Source: JBAVQS01 sp049694275
GTDB lineage: Bacteria; Chloroflexota; Anaerolineae; UBA4142; SHND01
Length of the DNA: 17,874 nucleotides
Direction of reading: 5' to 3'
Assembly (NCBI GenBank): GCA_049694275.1
Contig: JBAVQS010000242.1
Location: forward strand, 1 to 17,874
Shown: piece after piece, positions 6,472-13,545 of the stretch
How the letters are laid out: every line of letters starts with the position of its first letter
How positions within the stretch are numbered: position 1 is the first letter of the stretch
The notes under the pieces: model-generated
Told to the model about the DNA's origin: nothing
Databases searched by the model: none
The model's input: the letters and a program-made list of their open reading frames with translations, nothing else
Program-made: the position numbers and the translations under genes

Positions 6472-8916
6472 TTATTTCGTCACCCCCTTTGCGTAACCGG
6501 GTGTTGGTCCCTGGACACAGCGGAATCCTACAAAGTCAAAAAAGGTTGTGGGGGAGGCCGGATACCGCGAGGTGGACTGAGCCAGGTCCGGCCCATTTCG
6601 CCAGTCTCCGCCGCGGGCAATAACCTGGGCGTCTTGATGCGGGGGACTTGCCGGCCACAGCGTGTCTAGATAGTTGACGTCACCATAAGCCAGGTCATAG
6701 GAGATTGTCCACTCACTGACATTCCCTGCCATCCCAACTGTATTGCTTTTTTCCAGGGGAAGGTCCCTGACGCTTCTTCTGCCGTCGTCCGGGTGGCTCT
6801 GAAAGGACTCGATATTGATGGACTGTTCATCCGGCGGCTCATCGCCGGTTGGGTACTTCCATCCCTGTGCGCCAGGCGCCGGCATGCCGCGCGCGACCCA
6901 TTCCCATTCGAGCTCGGTCGGCAGACGGCGTCCAACCCAGCTACAATAGTCATTGGCTTGATACAGGGTTATGTCGGCAACCGGATATTCCGCTTTGCCG
7001 GGGTCATTGAACTGATCCGGGTTCGCCGGCGGACTGCACGCGTGGACCTTGACGCACATTTGATACTGCCAATTCGTTACCTCATATTTTTCAATGGCGA
7101 ACGACGAAATCGGAACGCTCCAGTTCGCCTTACGGGCAGACGAATCCTGCTGGCGGTCATCCCCCGGGGTCAACGCGCCTTGAGTGATGGGTATCGTTTC
7201 ACCCCGGGCGACAAAGCTGGCGAAGAATGGAAGCCCAAGCGCCACGGCGGCCCCCCAGAGCAACAGGACCATTCCGTAAATGCCCAGTAAAAGCCGCAGC
7301 CGGGCCGCCTTTTCTGCCCGGACGCGCGCCTGGGCGGTTTCGGCCAACTTGCGCAAGGTTTCATTCTCGCGCTGCCGCTGCGCTTCACGTTCGTCCGCTT
7401 GGCGCTGCGCGGCGGATTCGCTCGCCGTCAGGAGCGCCTGCGCTTCGGCCGTGATGCGCAGTTCATTGCGATAGGGTTCGACGACCTTGAGGCGATCCGC
7501 CGAAAGCAAGGTTTTGTAGCGCCTAGAAGCGCGGACCTCTTGTTCTAACAATTCTTGAGCGGCCTGACGCGCCTGCACCTCGGGATCGAGTTTGATCTCG
7601 GAAATCAGATAATCGTGCGCCAGTTCAAAAGCTAACCCCGCGTCCGTTTGTTCGGCGCGCAGCAGCCGGCTCTCAAGCAATTGGTCGAGAATGGCGTCCA
7701 GGTCGTCTGTCGTCACGCCGCGGGTCGACAACTCGGCGACGATCTCGGCGCGAGTCCGAATGGCGCGCTGCGATTCGGGCGTGATGAGCGATTCGAGGAG
7801 GCGACGGGCAGGATTCCGCCGCTCGGGCGGCAGGTCCTGGCTCAATACCCGCTCCAGGTACCCGCGCAAGATTCCACCGGCTCGTCCCTCGCTCTCGTAC
7901 AGGGCACGGGTGATGGTCGCCGCACCGGCCAGGTCCCGGTAAAGGGCAGAACAGACCAACTGCAACTGCGGCGGGTCGACGACATTCTTGCCCGGATCGA
8001 TCAGATCGTCCAGCAAGGCGTCGACGACCCCCGCTTCGAATGTCACGCCGCGCCGCGCCGCCGGCTCGGTAATCACCGCTTGCGCTTCCGTGCGCTTGAG
8101 CCGCTTGAGCCGATATTCGTTCGCAAAGGGGTTGCGGATACGCGGCCGAAAGCTGGAGAGGCCGCCAAAATATTCCGTGCGGAGCGCGAGCACCCAACAT
8201 ACGCCGAGACTGGCGTCGTCAAGACACTCGGCCAGGTCCGAGACAAATTCGGCGCACACCTCCTCGGGCGCGGTGAGAAATTCTTCAAACTGGTCGAGGA
8301 AAATATACAGCTTGCGGCGCGGGCCCAGCACTGCGCAAACCTGGCGCAGGAATTCGTGCAGCGGAGTAACGGAAAGCAAGGGCGCAACATCCGGGTGGAT
8401 ATCAAAGGCGCGCTGGATGGCCCGCGCCGGATTTTCCTGGTGGGGGCGGATAAAGAGTGGGAGGCCGTCGGTCGCCAGCAGGCGAGGGGCAATTCCTGCA
8501 TTCAGCAAAGAGGTCTTGCCCGCGCCCGATTCCGAGTGGAGGACCGTCAGCGGGCCGTTGCTCAACTGCTCCATGAATTCGCGGATCGCGGTCTCCCGTC
8601 CGAAAAAGCGCGCGGCATCGCCAAGGTGATAGGCGAGCAGGCCCATGTATGGACTGCCGGTCGCCGCGCTGCTCGTATCCTGAGCGCGACGCTGCAGATC
8701 GTCGGCGACAGAGCCGACCCCTTTTGCAAGCTCCTCCATCTCAATGGAACGGTCTTGCCGGGCTTGTTCGGCGGCGCTCAGGGCGCGCTCCTGAATGTTC
8801 TGAATGTTCTGAATCAGGTCGCGGCCAACCAGCGTACTGTGGTCAATATTCCCACCGGTAATATTGACGCCGCCCGCTTGCGCTACCGAGCTAATGGTCG
8901 TTGGATCCCTGTCCAT
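6472..8916 (-). CDS. Membrane STAND NTPase with FGE-like C-terminus
   Basis: Domains of this 814-residue protein, in order: a short beta motif GGVNITGGNIDHSTLVGRD (15-33), found at the N-terminus of many bacterial STAND, NACHT and TIR proteins; a helical linker; an nSTAND1-type ATPase (about 90-445) with FFGRE, Walker A SGAGKTS (130-136), Walker B YIFLDQFEE (204-212) and a PPQLQLVCSALY segment; a charged coiled coil (about 495-540); one membrane segment (about 541-567); and an FGE-sulfatase/SUMF1-like domain (574-804) with EKYEVTNWQY, RRLPTELEWEWVARG, GMAGNVSEW, RGGDWRN and VGFRC. Arg/Lys before the membrane segment put the ATPase inside and the FGE domain outside. The cysteine pair of catalytic FGE is missing (residues 770-800 align without it), so it probably binds rather than catalyses. 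The role is sensor-type signalling or defence by inference. Confidence 0.88.
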   Translation of the reverse strand: MDRDPTTISSVAQAGGVNITGGNIDHSTLVGRDLIQNIQNIQERALSAAEQARQDRSIEMEELAKGVGSVADDLQRRAQDTSSAATGSPYMGLLAYHLGDAARFFGRETAIREFMEQLSNGPLTVLHSESGAGKTSLLNAGIAPRLLATDGLPLFIRPHQENPARAIQRAFDIHPDVAPLLSVTPLHEFLRQVCAVLGPRRKLYIFLDQFEEFLTAPEEVCAEFVSDLAECLDDASLGVCWVLALRTEYFGGLSSFRPRIRNPFANEYRLKRLKRTEAQAVITEPAARRGVTFEAGVVDALLDDLIDPGKNVVDPPQLQLVCSALYRDLAGAATITRALYESEGRAGGILRGYLERVLSQDLPPERRNPARRLLESLITPESQRAIRTRAEIVAELSTRGVTTDDLDAILDQLLESRLLRAEQTDAGLAFELAHDYLISEIKLDPEVQARQAAQELLEQEVRASRRYKTLLSADRLKVVEPYRNELRITAEAQALLTASESAAQRQADEREAQRQRENETLRKLAETAQARVRAEKAARLRLLLGIYGMVLLLWGAAVALGLPFFASFVARGETIPITQGALTPGDDRQQDSSARKANWSVPISSFAIEKYEVTNWQYQMCVKVHACSPPANPDQFNDPGKAEYPVADITLYQANDYCSWVGRRLPTELEWEWVARGMPAPGAQGWKYPTGDEPPDEQSINIESFQSHPDDGRRSVRDLPLEKSNTVGMAGNVSEWTISYDLAYGDVNYLDTLWPASPPHQDAQVIARGGDWRNGPDLAQSTSRYPASPTTFFDFVGFRCVQGPTPGYAKGVTK
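8791..8814. repeat. 9-bp tandem repeat inside STAND gene
   Basis: The unit CTGAATGTT is repeated 2.7 times. On the coding strand it gives the Gln-Asn-Ile repeat QNIQNIQ just after the GRD motif. The unit is a multiple of three, so copy-number change would keep the frame. Confidence 0.75.
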
Positions 8917-8949
8917 AATGCGCTCAACGCCGAATCAGAATGCCAGAGA

Positions 8950-8978
8950 ATTATAAGGCGGGAAGGGGGCAATGACAA
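8950..8978 (-). promoter_or_regulatory. Near-consensus promoter of STAND operon
   Basis: On the minus strand TTGTCA (8973-8978, five of six matches) is followed after exactly 17 bp by a perfect TATAAT (8950-8955). The start would fall near 8943, leaving a leader of about 26 nt before the ATG at 8916. No clear Shine-Dalgarno is seen in that leader, so initiation may be weak or of an atypical kind. Confidence 0.8.
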
Positions 8979-9095
8979 GGGGCATGATTGGGATGCAATA
9001 GTCTGGGAGCTGGCGACGCGCCGGGCTTTTGGGACAATCGGAAATAGAAAAGGATGACAAGGGACACTTGCCGAGCGTCGGCGTCTGTGGTAGAT

Positions 9096-9104
9096 TGTGA
9101 TAAT
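9096..9104 (+). promoter_or_regulatory. Extended -10 promoter for PRPP synthetase
   Basis: TGTGATAAT is an extended -10 element (TG, one base, GATAAT), lying 77 bp before the preferred start. No good -35 stands at the right distance. An alternative is TTGCCG (9068-9073) with TAGATT (9091-9096) and a 17-bp spacer. It is divergent from the STAND promoter. Confidence 0.4.
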
Positions 9105-9181
9105 ACGAACAATCGCAATGGTTTCAGATTACCGCTTGACGCATGTCGCGGTATTTGCAGCATGCGGAAAGGAAGCCAGTC

Positions 9182-10162
9182 ATGATGATGCAGGAATGGA
9201 ATCCCGACCAGGTCCGCTTTTTCAGCGGCAGCTCCAACCCGCAACTTGCAGGGGATATTGCCGCGTATCTCGGGGTGCCGCTGAACCCGACCCGGATTAA
9301 ACGCTTCAAAAACGATAATCTCTATATTCAGCTTGACGCCAGCGTGCGTGGCCGCCACGTCTTTATCGTCCAGTCCCTCTCGCCGGCCGTGAACGAGCAT
9401 CTGATGGAGTTGTTGATGATGCTCGATATCGCGCGCAATGCGGGCGCGCAAGCGGTGCACGCCGTCATCCCCTATTTCTCGTTTGCGCGCTCGGACAAGA
9501 AGGATGCGCCGCGCATCTGCATTACGGCGCGGCTCGTCGCCGATCTGCTCAAGACGGCCGGCGCGACCGAGGTCATGACGATGACGCTGCATTCGCCGCA
9601 GGTCCACGGCTTTTTCAGTGTTCCCGCCGACCCGCTCACCAGCCGCCCGGCGTTCCGGCATTATTTCCAGCAAAAGGATTTACGCGATACCATCGTCGTC
9701 GCGCCGGATATGGGGCATGCCAAATCGGCGGCGCGGTTCGCCAAAGAGCTGGGGCTCCCTGTCGCGGCCGGGAACAAGGAACGGTTGGCGGATGACAAGG
9801 TGCGCATTACCGGCATTGTCGGCGAACAGGTGCAGGGCTGTAACCGCGCCCTAGTCTATGATGACGAGATTGCGACCGGCGGCTCGATTCTCGAAATGAG
9901 CCGCCTGCTCATCGAGCGCGGGGTGAAGGAGATCTGGGCGACGTGCACCCACGGGGTCTTTGCCGACGGCGCGCTCGACAAGCTCGCGGCTGTGCCCGAG
10001 ATCACCGATATTGTCACAACCGATACGGTCTATATTCCGCCCGAAAAGCGCAACGCCAAGCTGCATGTCCTCTCGTCGGCGCACGTCTTTGGCGATGCCA
10101 TTCGAGCCAATTGTAGTGGCAAGCCGATTGGCCCACTGCTCGTGTTTGGCGACGACGAGTAA
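9182..10162 (+). CDS. prs: Ribose-phosphate pyrophosphokinase (PRPP synthetase)
   Basis: This 326-residue enzyme makes 5-phosphoribosyl-1-pyrophosphate from ribose 5-phosphate and ATP, for purine, pyrimidine, histidine, tryptophan and NAD synthesis. Visible are FFSGSSNPQLA at the N-terminus, VNEHLMELLMMLDIARNAGA, the ATP-binding SFARSDKKDAPRICITARLV (100-119), HSPQVHGFF (137-145), the flexible-loop region NKERL (198-202) and the PRPP-binding loop YDDEIATGGS (226-235). Some positions differ from the usual housekeeping enzyme: RSDKK for RQDRK, and FKNDNLYIQL where FSDGE-type sequence is common. It may therefore be a diverged or second-copy PRPP synthetase. Start 9182 is preferred over 9143 because AAAGGAAG lies at 9168-9175. 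Confidence 0.9.
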   Translation: MMMQEWNPDQVRFFSGSSNPQLAGDIAAYLGVPLNPTRIKRFKNDNLYIQLDASVRGRHVFIVQSLSPAVNEHLMELLMMLDIARNAGAQAVHAVIPYFSFARSDKKDAPRICITARLVADLLKTAGATEVMTMTLHSPQVHGFFSVPADPLTSRPAFRHYFQQKDLRDTIVVAPDMGHAKSAARFAKELGLPVAAGNKERLADDKVRITGIVGEQVQGCNRALVYDDEIATGGSILEMSRLLIERGVKEIWATCTHGVFADGALDKLAAVPEITDIVTTDTVYIPPEKRNAKLHVLSSAHVFGDAIRANCSGKPIGPLLVFGDDE

Positions 10163-10180
10163 CCGGTTTCGTGCGCGGAG

Positions 10181-10193
10181 GGCCCGTCGGGCC
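10181..10193. other. GC-rich hairpin before the amylase start
   Basis: GGCCC (10181-10185) pairs with GGGCC (10189-10193) around a GTC loop. It ends one base before the amylase ribosome-binding site GGAGG (10195-10199). It could tune translation or reduce read-through from prs. There is no T-run, so it is not a terminator. Confidence 0.4.
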
Positions 10194-10206
10194 TGGAGGT
10201 GAATGG

Positions 10207-11916
10207 GTGCGTATTCTGCGGATTGGTTTGTGGTTGCTTTCGTTCTTGTTCCTGACCTTGCTCACCGCCTGCGCGCCGGTCTCCACGCCGGCGCCTCCGG
10301 TTTTGACAGTCGCCCCGCCTCTGCCGGCCGGTACAGTCGCCGCGCAAACGGCGACGATCGTTCCCCCTACGGTTGCCCTCGCCGGTCCTACCGCCCGCGC
10401 CACCGTCACCCCATTGCGCGCCTCGCGCCACCCCGCGATTCAGACGCCGGCCTGGTTCGGTGATGTCGTGCTGTATGAAATCTTTGTCCGCAGCTTTAAC
10501 GACTCGAACGGCGACGGGATCGGCGATCTCAAGGGGATTACGCTCAAGCTCGATTATCTCAAGGAGCTCGGCGTGGGGGCTATCTGGCTCACCCCCATTT
10601 TTGCCTCGCCCAGCTATCATGGGTACGACATCTCCGACTATTACCAGATCAATCCAGATTTTGGGACCCGGCAGGACCTGATCGACCTGGTGCAAGAGGC
10701 GCACAAACGGAATATCAAGGTACTCCTCGACTATGTGGTTGGGCATACTTCGGACCAACACCCCTTTTTCAAGGATGCGTTCGGCAATCCGACAAGCAAG
10801 TATTCCGATTATTATGTGTGGACGAACGCGGCCCATACGCAATACGACAGCTTTGCCGGGGTCAAGGAGATGCCGCATCTCAATCAGACCAACCCGGAAA
10901 CGGCCCAGTACCTGATCGATATGGCCCGGTACTGGATGACCGTGACCGGCAATGGCGACCCCAGGCAGGGGATTGATGGCTATCGCTCCGATTATGCGCT
11001 CGGCGTGCCGCACGAGTTCTGGAAGCAGCTCCGGCCCGCGCTCAAGGCGCTGAATCCGAATTTCGTACTGCTGGCAGAGGCGTGGACGACCGGCGCGTTA
11101 CAGATTGATCCGTATTACGCCGATGAGTTCGACGCGACCTTTGATTTTCCGGTCTATGGGGATATCGAGGGGAACCAGGACCAGGTGAATGACAGCACAC
11201 TGCTCGGCGTCCGAAACCCGGCGCTCGTCGACGGCGACCTGATTTCCGAGTCGGTCCTCTATCCGCCGGGGGCCGAGCGTGTGGTCTTTATCAACAATCA
11301 CGATACGAACCGCGTGATGAGCGAGGTCAAAGGGGACCTCGCTCGCGCCAAACTGGGCGCGCTGTTCCTCCTGACGCAATCGGGCACGCCGATGATCTAT
11401 TACGGCGAAGAGATCGGGATGAGCGGGGTCAAGGCGCCAGCCCCGGACTATGACAAGACGCGCCGCGAACCGATGGACTGGTATGCCGCCGAGACGGGGC
11501 CGGGGATGACAACCTGGTATAAACCGGCAGACCGGAACAACAAGCCGAACGACGGCATCTCAGTGCAGGAGGAACAGGGCAAGCCGGACTCGCTGCTCGC
11601 GTTCTATCGCCAACTCGCTGTGCTGCGCAACGCCAACCCGGCGCTGCGAACGGGCAGCCGCGAGGCGATTCAGCAGGGGAGCAGCAAGGTCTATGCCTAT
11701 TTGCGCCGCGACGACCAGACCGCGTTTGTTGTCATGCTGAATTTCGACAGCCAGCCCGCGACCGTGACGCTGGATCTAGGCCCGACCTCACTGCCGGATG
11801 GGCAGTACAAGGCGGTGGATGTACTGACCCAAAAGGAATATGCGGTCGATGGGCTGACGCTCAAGGTCGAGCTGGGCGCCGCGCAGGGGGCGCTGCTCAA
11901 GCTGGTGTCCAGGTAA
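10207..11916 (+). CDS. Lipoprotein alpha-amylase (GH13)
   Basis: This 569-residue glycoside hydrolase family 13 enzyme cleaves alpha-1,4-glucans outside the cytoplasmic membrane. GTG 10207 is the start: GGAGG lies seven bases upstream, and it places a clean signal peptide (MRILRIGLWLLSFLF then lipobox LTAC, Cys22) at the N-terminus. A Pro/Ala/Thr-rich linker of about 50 residues follows. The barrel begins at WFGDVVLYEIFVRSFNDSNG. Catalytic residues are the nucleophile D262 (GIDGYRSD), acid/base E291 (LLAEAW) and D366 (FINNHD). Region I reads LDYVVGHTS, with Gly179 where most family members have Asn. A small beta C-terminal domain ends the protein. It lies 44 bp after prs and may share its transcript. 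Confidence 0.92.
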   Translation: MRILRIGLWLLSFLFLTLLTACAPVSTPAPPVLTVAPPLPAGTVAAQTATIVPPTVALAGPTARATVTPLRASRHPAIQTPAWFGDVVLYEIFVRSFNDSNGDGIGDLKGITLKLDYLKELGVGAIWLTPIFASPSYHGYDISDYYQINPDFGTRQDLIDLVQEAHKRNIKVLLDYVVGHTSDQHPFFKDAFGNPTSKYSDYYVWTNAAHTQYDSFAGVKEMPHLNQTNPETAQYLIDMARYWMTVTGNGDPRQGIDGYRSDYALGVPHEFWKQLRPALKALNPNFVLLAEAWTTGALQIDPYYADEFDATFDFPVYGDIEGNQDQVNDSTLLGVRNPALVDGDLISESVLYPPGAERVVFINNHDTNRVMSEVKGDLARAKLGALFLLTQSGTPMIYYGEEIGMSGVKAPAPDYDKTRREPMDWYAAETGPGMTTWYKPADRNNKPNDGISVQEEQGKPDSLLAFYRQLAVLRNANPALRTGSREAIQQGSSKVYAYLRRDDQTAFVVMLNFDSQPATVTLDLGPTSLPDGQYKAVDVLTQKEYAVDGLTLKVELGAAQGALLKLVSR

Positions 11917-11995
11917 TTTTCCCTCGATCCACCCATACGGAAATGGGACTGCTCAAGTTATTTTTGGACGAATCCTTATTGCCGGACCAAGAGCA

Positions 11996-12454
11996 TTATG
12001 GTCCGAGGGCGCTGACGCAATGTTGGACTTGAACCACGGTTGAAGGGGCAACACCCGCTTTGCTATCGTAAGCGAAACTAGCGTCAATTAAAAGACTATC
12101 GCAGCACTGAACCTGCCAGGCCATTTCAAGCATCTTGGATTGGCCTGGTTTCAATTCCAATTTTGTCAGTTCTGACGTTAGCGGTTTCCCATCGGACCAA
12201 CTCGTGGTCCTGCCTCCTGTTCGCACTATTAGATCAAAGACGGGTCTATCCTTTAGATCTACCAAGAAAGCCTGCGAGCCATGATTGGTCGCAGTTGCGC
12301 GCAGCTTGACAATCTCGCCAGGCTGCACGCAATCGCTGCTGGCCCAGACCTCGACGTCAATGCCCCCTATTATACTAGAGCTACTGACTGGTTTCGCTGT
12401 ACGGCAGCCTGTCGTAACCGACAGGATAAGGAGCAGGAAAAAAGCATATCGCAT
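11996..12454 (-). CDS. BsuPI-like putative lipoprotein
   Basis: This 152-residue protein has a signal peptide MRYAFFLLLILSVTTGC (Cys17, with an atypical Thr at -3) and one Ig-like beta domain. The core FDLIVRTGGRTTSWSDGKPL followed by LKPGQSKMLEMAW matches the BsuPI (intracellular proteinase inhibitor)-type fold, whose signature is a DF.V.....W.WSDG...PGE....W pattern. Two cysteines occur in VQCCDS. It is paralogous to the gene just upstream on the same strand; both share LKD+PV.DL, WSDGK.LT..LT+LELKPG.SK and EM.W. The start has GGAGGG upstream. An inhibitor or ligand-binding role at the cell surface is possible but not shown. Confidence 0.75.
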   Translation of the reverse strand: MRYAFFLLLILSVTTGCRTAKPVSSSSIIGGIDVEVWASSDCVQPGEIVKLRATATNHGSQAFLVDLKDRPVFDLIVRTGGRTTSWSDGKPLTSELTKLELKPGQSKMLEMAWQVQCCDSLLIDASFAYDSKAGVAPSTVVQVQHCVSALGP

Positions 12455-12464
12455 CTATCCCTCC

Positions 12465-12611
12465 CTATTGGGGCACTATGGAGATATTGCTCGTCCAGCC
12501 CAGGGCACACTCGGTCCATGTGCTGCCGCCATCATAAGAAATCATCACGCCGCCATGACTCGCATCGCCATTGTTGTCTGCCGCAGCTAGCCTCAAGGCC
12601 CAATCGGCCCC
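12465..12611 (-). pseudogene. Asp-box (BNR) gene remnant
   Basis: On the minus strand an open frame different from the upstream lipoprotein's runs through that gene's last codons, past its stop, for about 48 codons. It encodes DWALRLAAADNNGDASHGG and then MISYDGGSTWTECALGW, ending in a TAG at 12465-12467. SYDGGSTW is an exact Asp-box (BNR-repeat) pattern, S-x-D-x-G-x-T-W. There is no ribosome-binding site or proper start. It looks like the 3' end of a lost gene, or a C-terminal domain cut off by a frameshift. Confidence 0.45.
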
Positions 12612-13075
12612 GGGCAAGGTGCAACGAAGAATGGCACGTTCGTGCCTTGATGCGAGTCGGGTAGATCATCATAAATAAAGGTCACCCATGCGGAGCCGGA
12701 CCTCGCAGATCCAGTCACCACCCAATCCATCTCGATGGTCTTGGATTCGCCTGGCTTGAGTTCAAGCCGTGTCAAATCGGGTGTCAATGCTTTGCCATCT
12801 GACCACTTGGCGCTGACATCTCCAAGGATAACTCCAAGGTCCAGTACAGGCTTGTCTTTTAATTGAAACACATAAGTATCTGGGCCTTCATTTGTAAGAT
12901 GAGCACGGAGATGAATGGTATCACCGCGGTTAACGCAAGAGGTATTTGCGTCTATCTGGATTAGATAGCTTGTGTTGTTAATTCCCATCCCGCTTCTAGC
13001 ACTAATAGGCCCATTCAAGCAACCGTAGAGCATCAGTCCCAGAATAATAAAGACGAACACTGTCCTGGTTCTCAT
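12593..13075 (-). CDS. BsuPI-like putative lipoprotein, paralogue
   Basis: This 160-residue protein has signal peptide MRTRTVFVFIILGLMLYGC (lipobox LYGC, Cys19). Its Ig-like domain is homologous to the gene at 11996-12454, with VLDLGVILGDVSAKWSDGKA, LTRLELKPGESKTIEMDW and flanking strands. Both fit the BsuPI-type pattern, so the pair arose by tandem duplication. The start has a GAAGGGAA ribosome-binding site five bases upstream. The C-terminus PCPGPIGP overlaps an out-of-frame BNR-like reading frame, so the original protein may have been longer. It lies 32 bp after the truncated gene on the same strand. Confidence 0.75.
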   Translation of the reverse strand: MRTRTVFVFIILGLMLYGCLNGPISARSGMGINNTSYLIQIDANTSCVNRGDTIHLRAHLTNEGPDTYVFQLKDKPVLDLGVILGDVSAKWSDGKALTPDLTRLELKPGESKTIEMDWVVTGSARSGSAWVTFIYDDLPDSHQGTNVPFFVAPCPGPIGP

Positions 13076-13107
13076 GAGTTTCCCTTCGTATCAAATTCGC
13101 ATGATAT

Positions 13108-13494
13108 CTAAGGCGCCAATATAGTGACAGAGTACGTAAAGTTTAATGAAGGAAGTTCAGACTGTGGATTGGTGAGAGCCAACGTGACTCGATTTTTGTG
13201 ATCAAAATTGGGAATGGTCACATTAGCAGTATAATGTCGGCGCGATCCAACAAACCCCGCATCCTGTGTGGGGAGTGAAATTGTGGAATAGACTGTATTT
13301 GCCGGCGGTGCCCAGGTATCAATCAACCATAATTTGAGCGTGCCGGGCTCGAGCGGTGGATCCACAATATCATCGTAAATATCTATATTGATCACCAATC
13401 TTCGTCCAATAGGGTTAGCAATAAAGCGGTTTTCGAAATCGACATAGGAAGCTCCTAACTCGGACAAGCCGAAACCAAACAGGATAAGTTGAAT
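13108..13494 (-). pseudogene. Beta-rich protein, 5' end lost
   Basis: At least 119 residues remain from a TTG at 13467, with no good ribosome-binding site. The frame runs open further upstream (LILFGFGLSELGAS) to a stop at 13495-13497, inside the candidate terminal repeat of the neighbouring mobile element. The retained part is strand-rich: RRLVINIDIYDDIVDPPLEP, LWLIDTWAPP, TNPQSELPSLNFTYSVTILA. Its neighbours are lipoproteins, so the missing 5' end probably carried a signal peptide. The missing part is not seen on the far side of the mobile elements. I do not recognise the family. Confidence 0.55.
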
Positions 13495-13514
13495 TCACCG
13501 CACAAATAGAGTAT

Positions 13515-13536
13515 CCTTGAGCATCTTTTGCTCAGG
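13515..13536 (+). promoter_or_regulatory. Hairpin just before the 503-codon ORF
   Basis: TGAGC (13518-13522) pairs with GCTCA (13530-13534) around a seven-base loop. The pairing extends to CC with GG when T13517 bulges out. It ends where the ribosome-binding site GGAAGG (13535-13540) begins, so it could hide or expose that site, or be a subterminal structure of the element. Confidence 0.45.
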
Positions 13537-13545
13537 AAGGAACCT

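Noticed and set aside
6472..6760. Sulfatase-activating enzyme as the function of the C-terminal domain
   Set aside because: The two catalytic cysteines are not present in the expected segment, and the domain is fused to a STAND ATPase with no sulfatase gene nearby.
7648..9057. Long open frame of 469 codons on the + strand across the STAND gene
   Set aside because: It is the antisense shadow of a GC-rich gene with clear STAND and FGE motifs, and it has no recognisable domain.
11983..12005. Seven-bp perfect hairpin (CGGACCA with TGGTCCG) after the amylase as a terminator
   Set aside because: No T-run follows it on either strand, and it spans the stop codon of the convergent lipoprotein gene. 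It may be a weak structure only.
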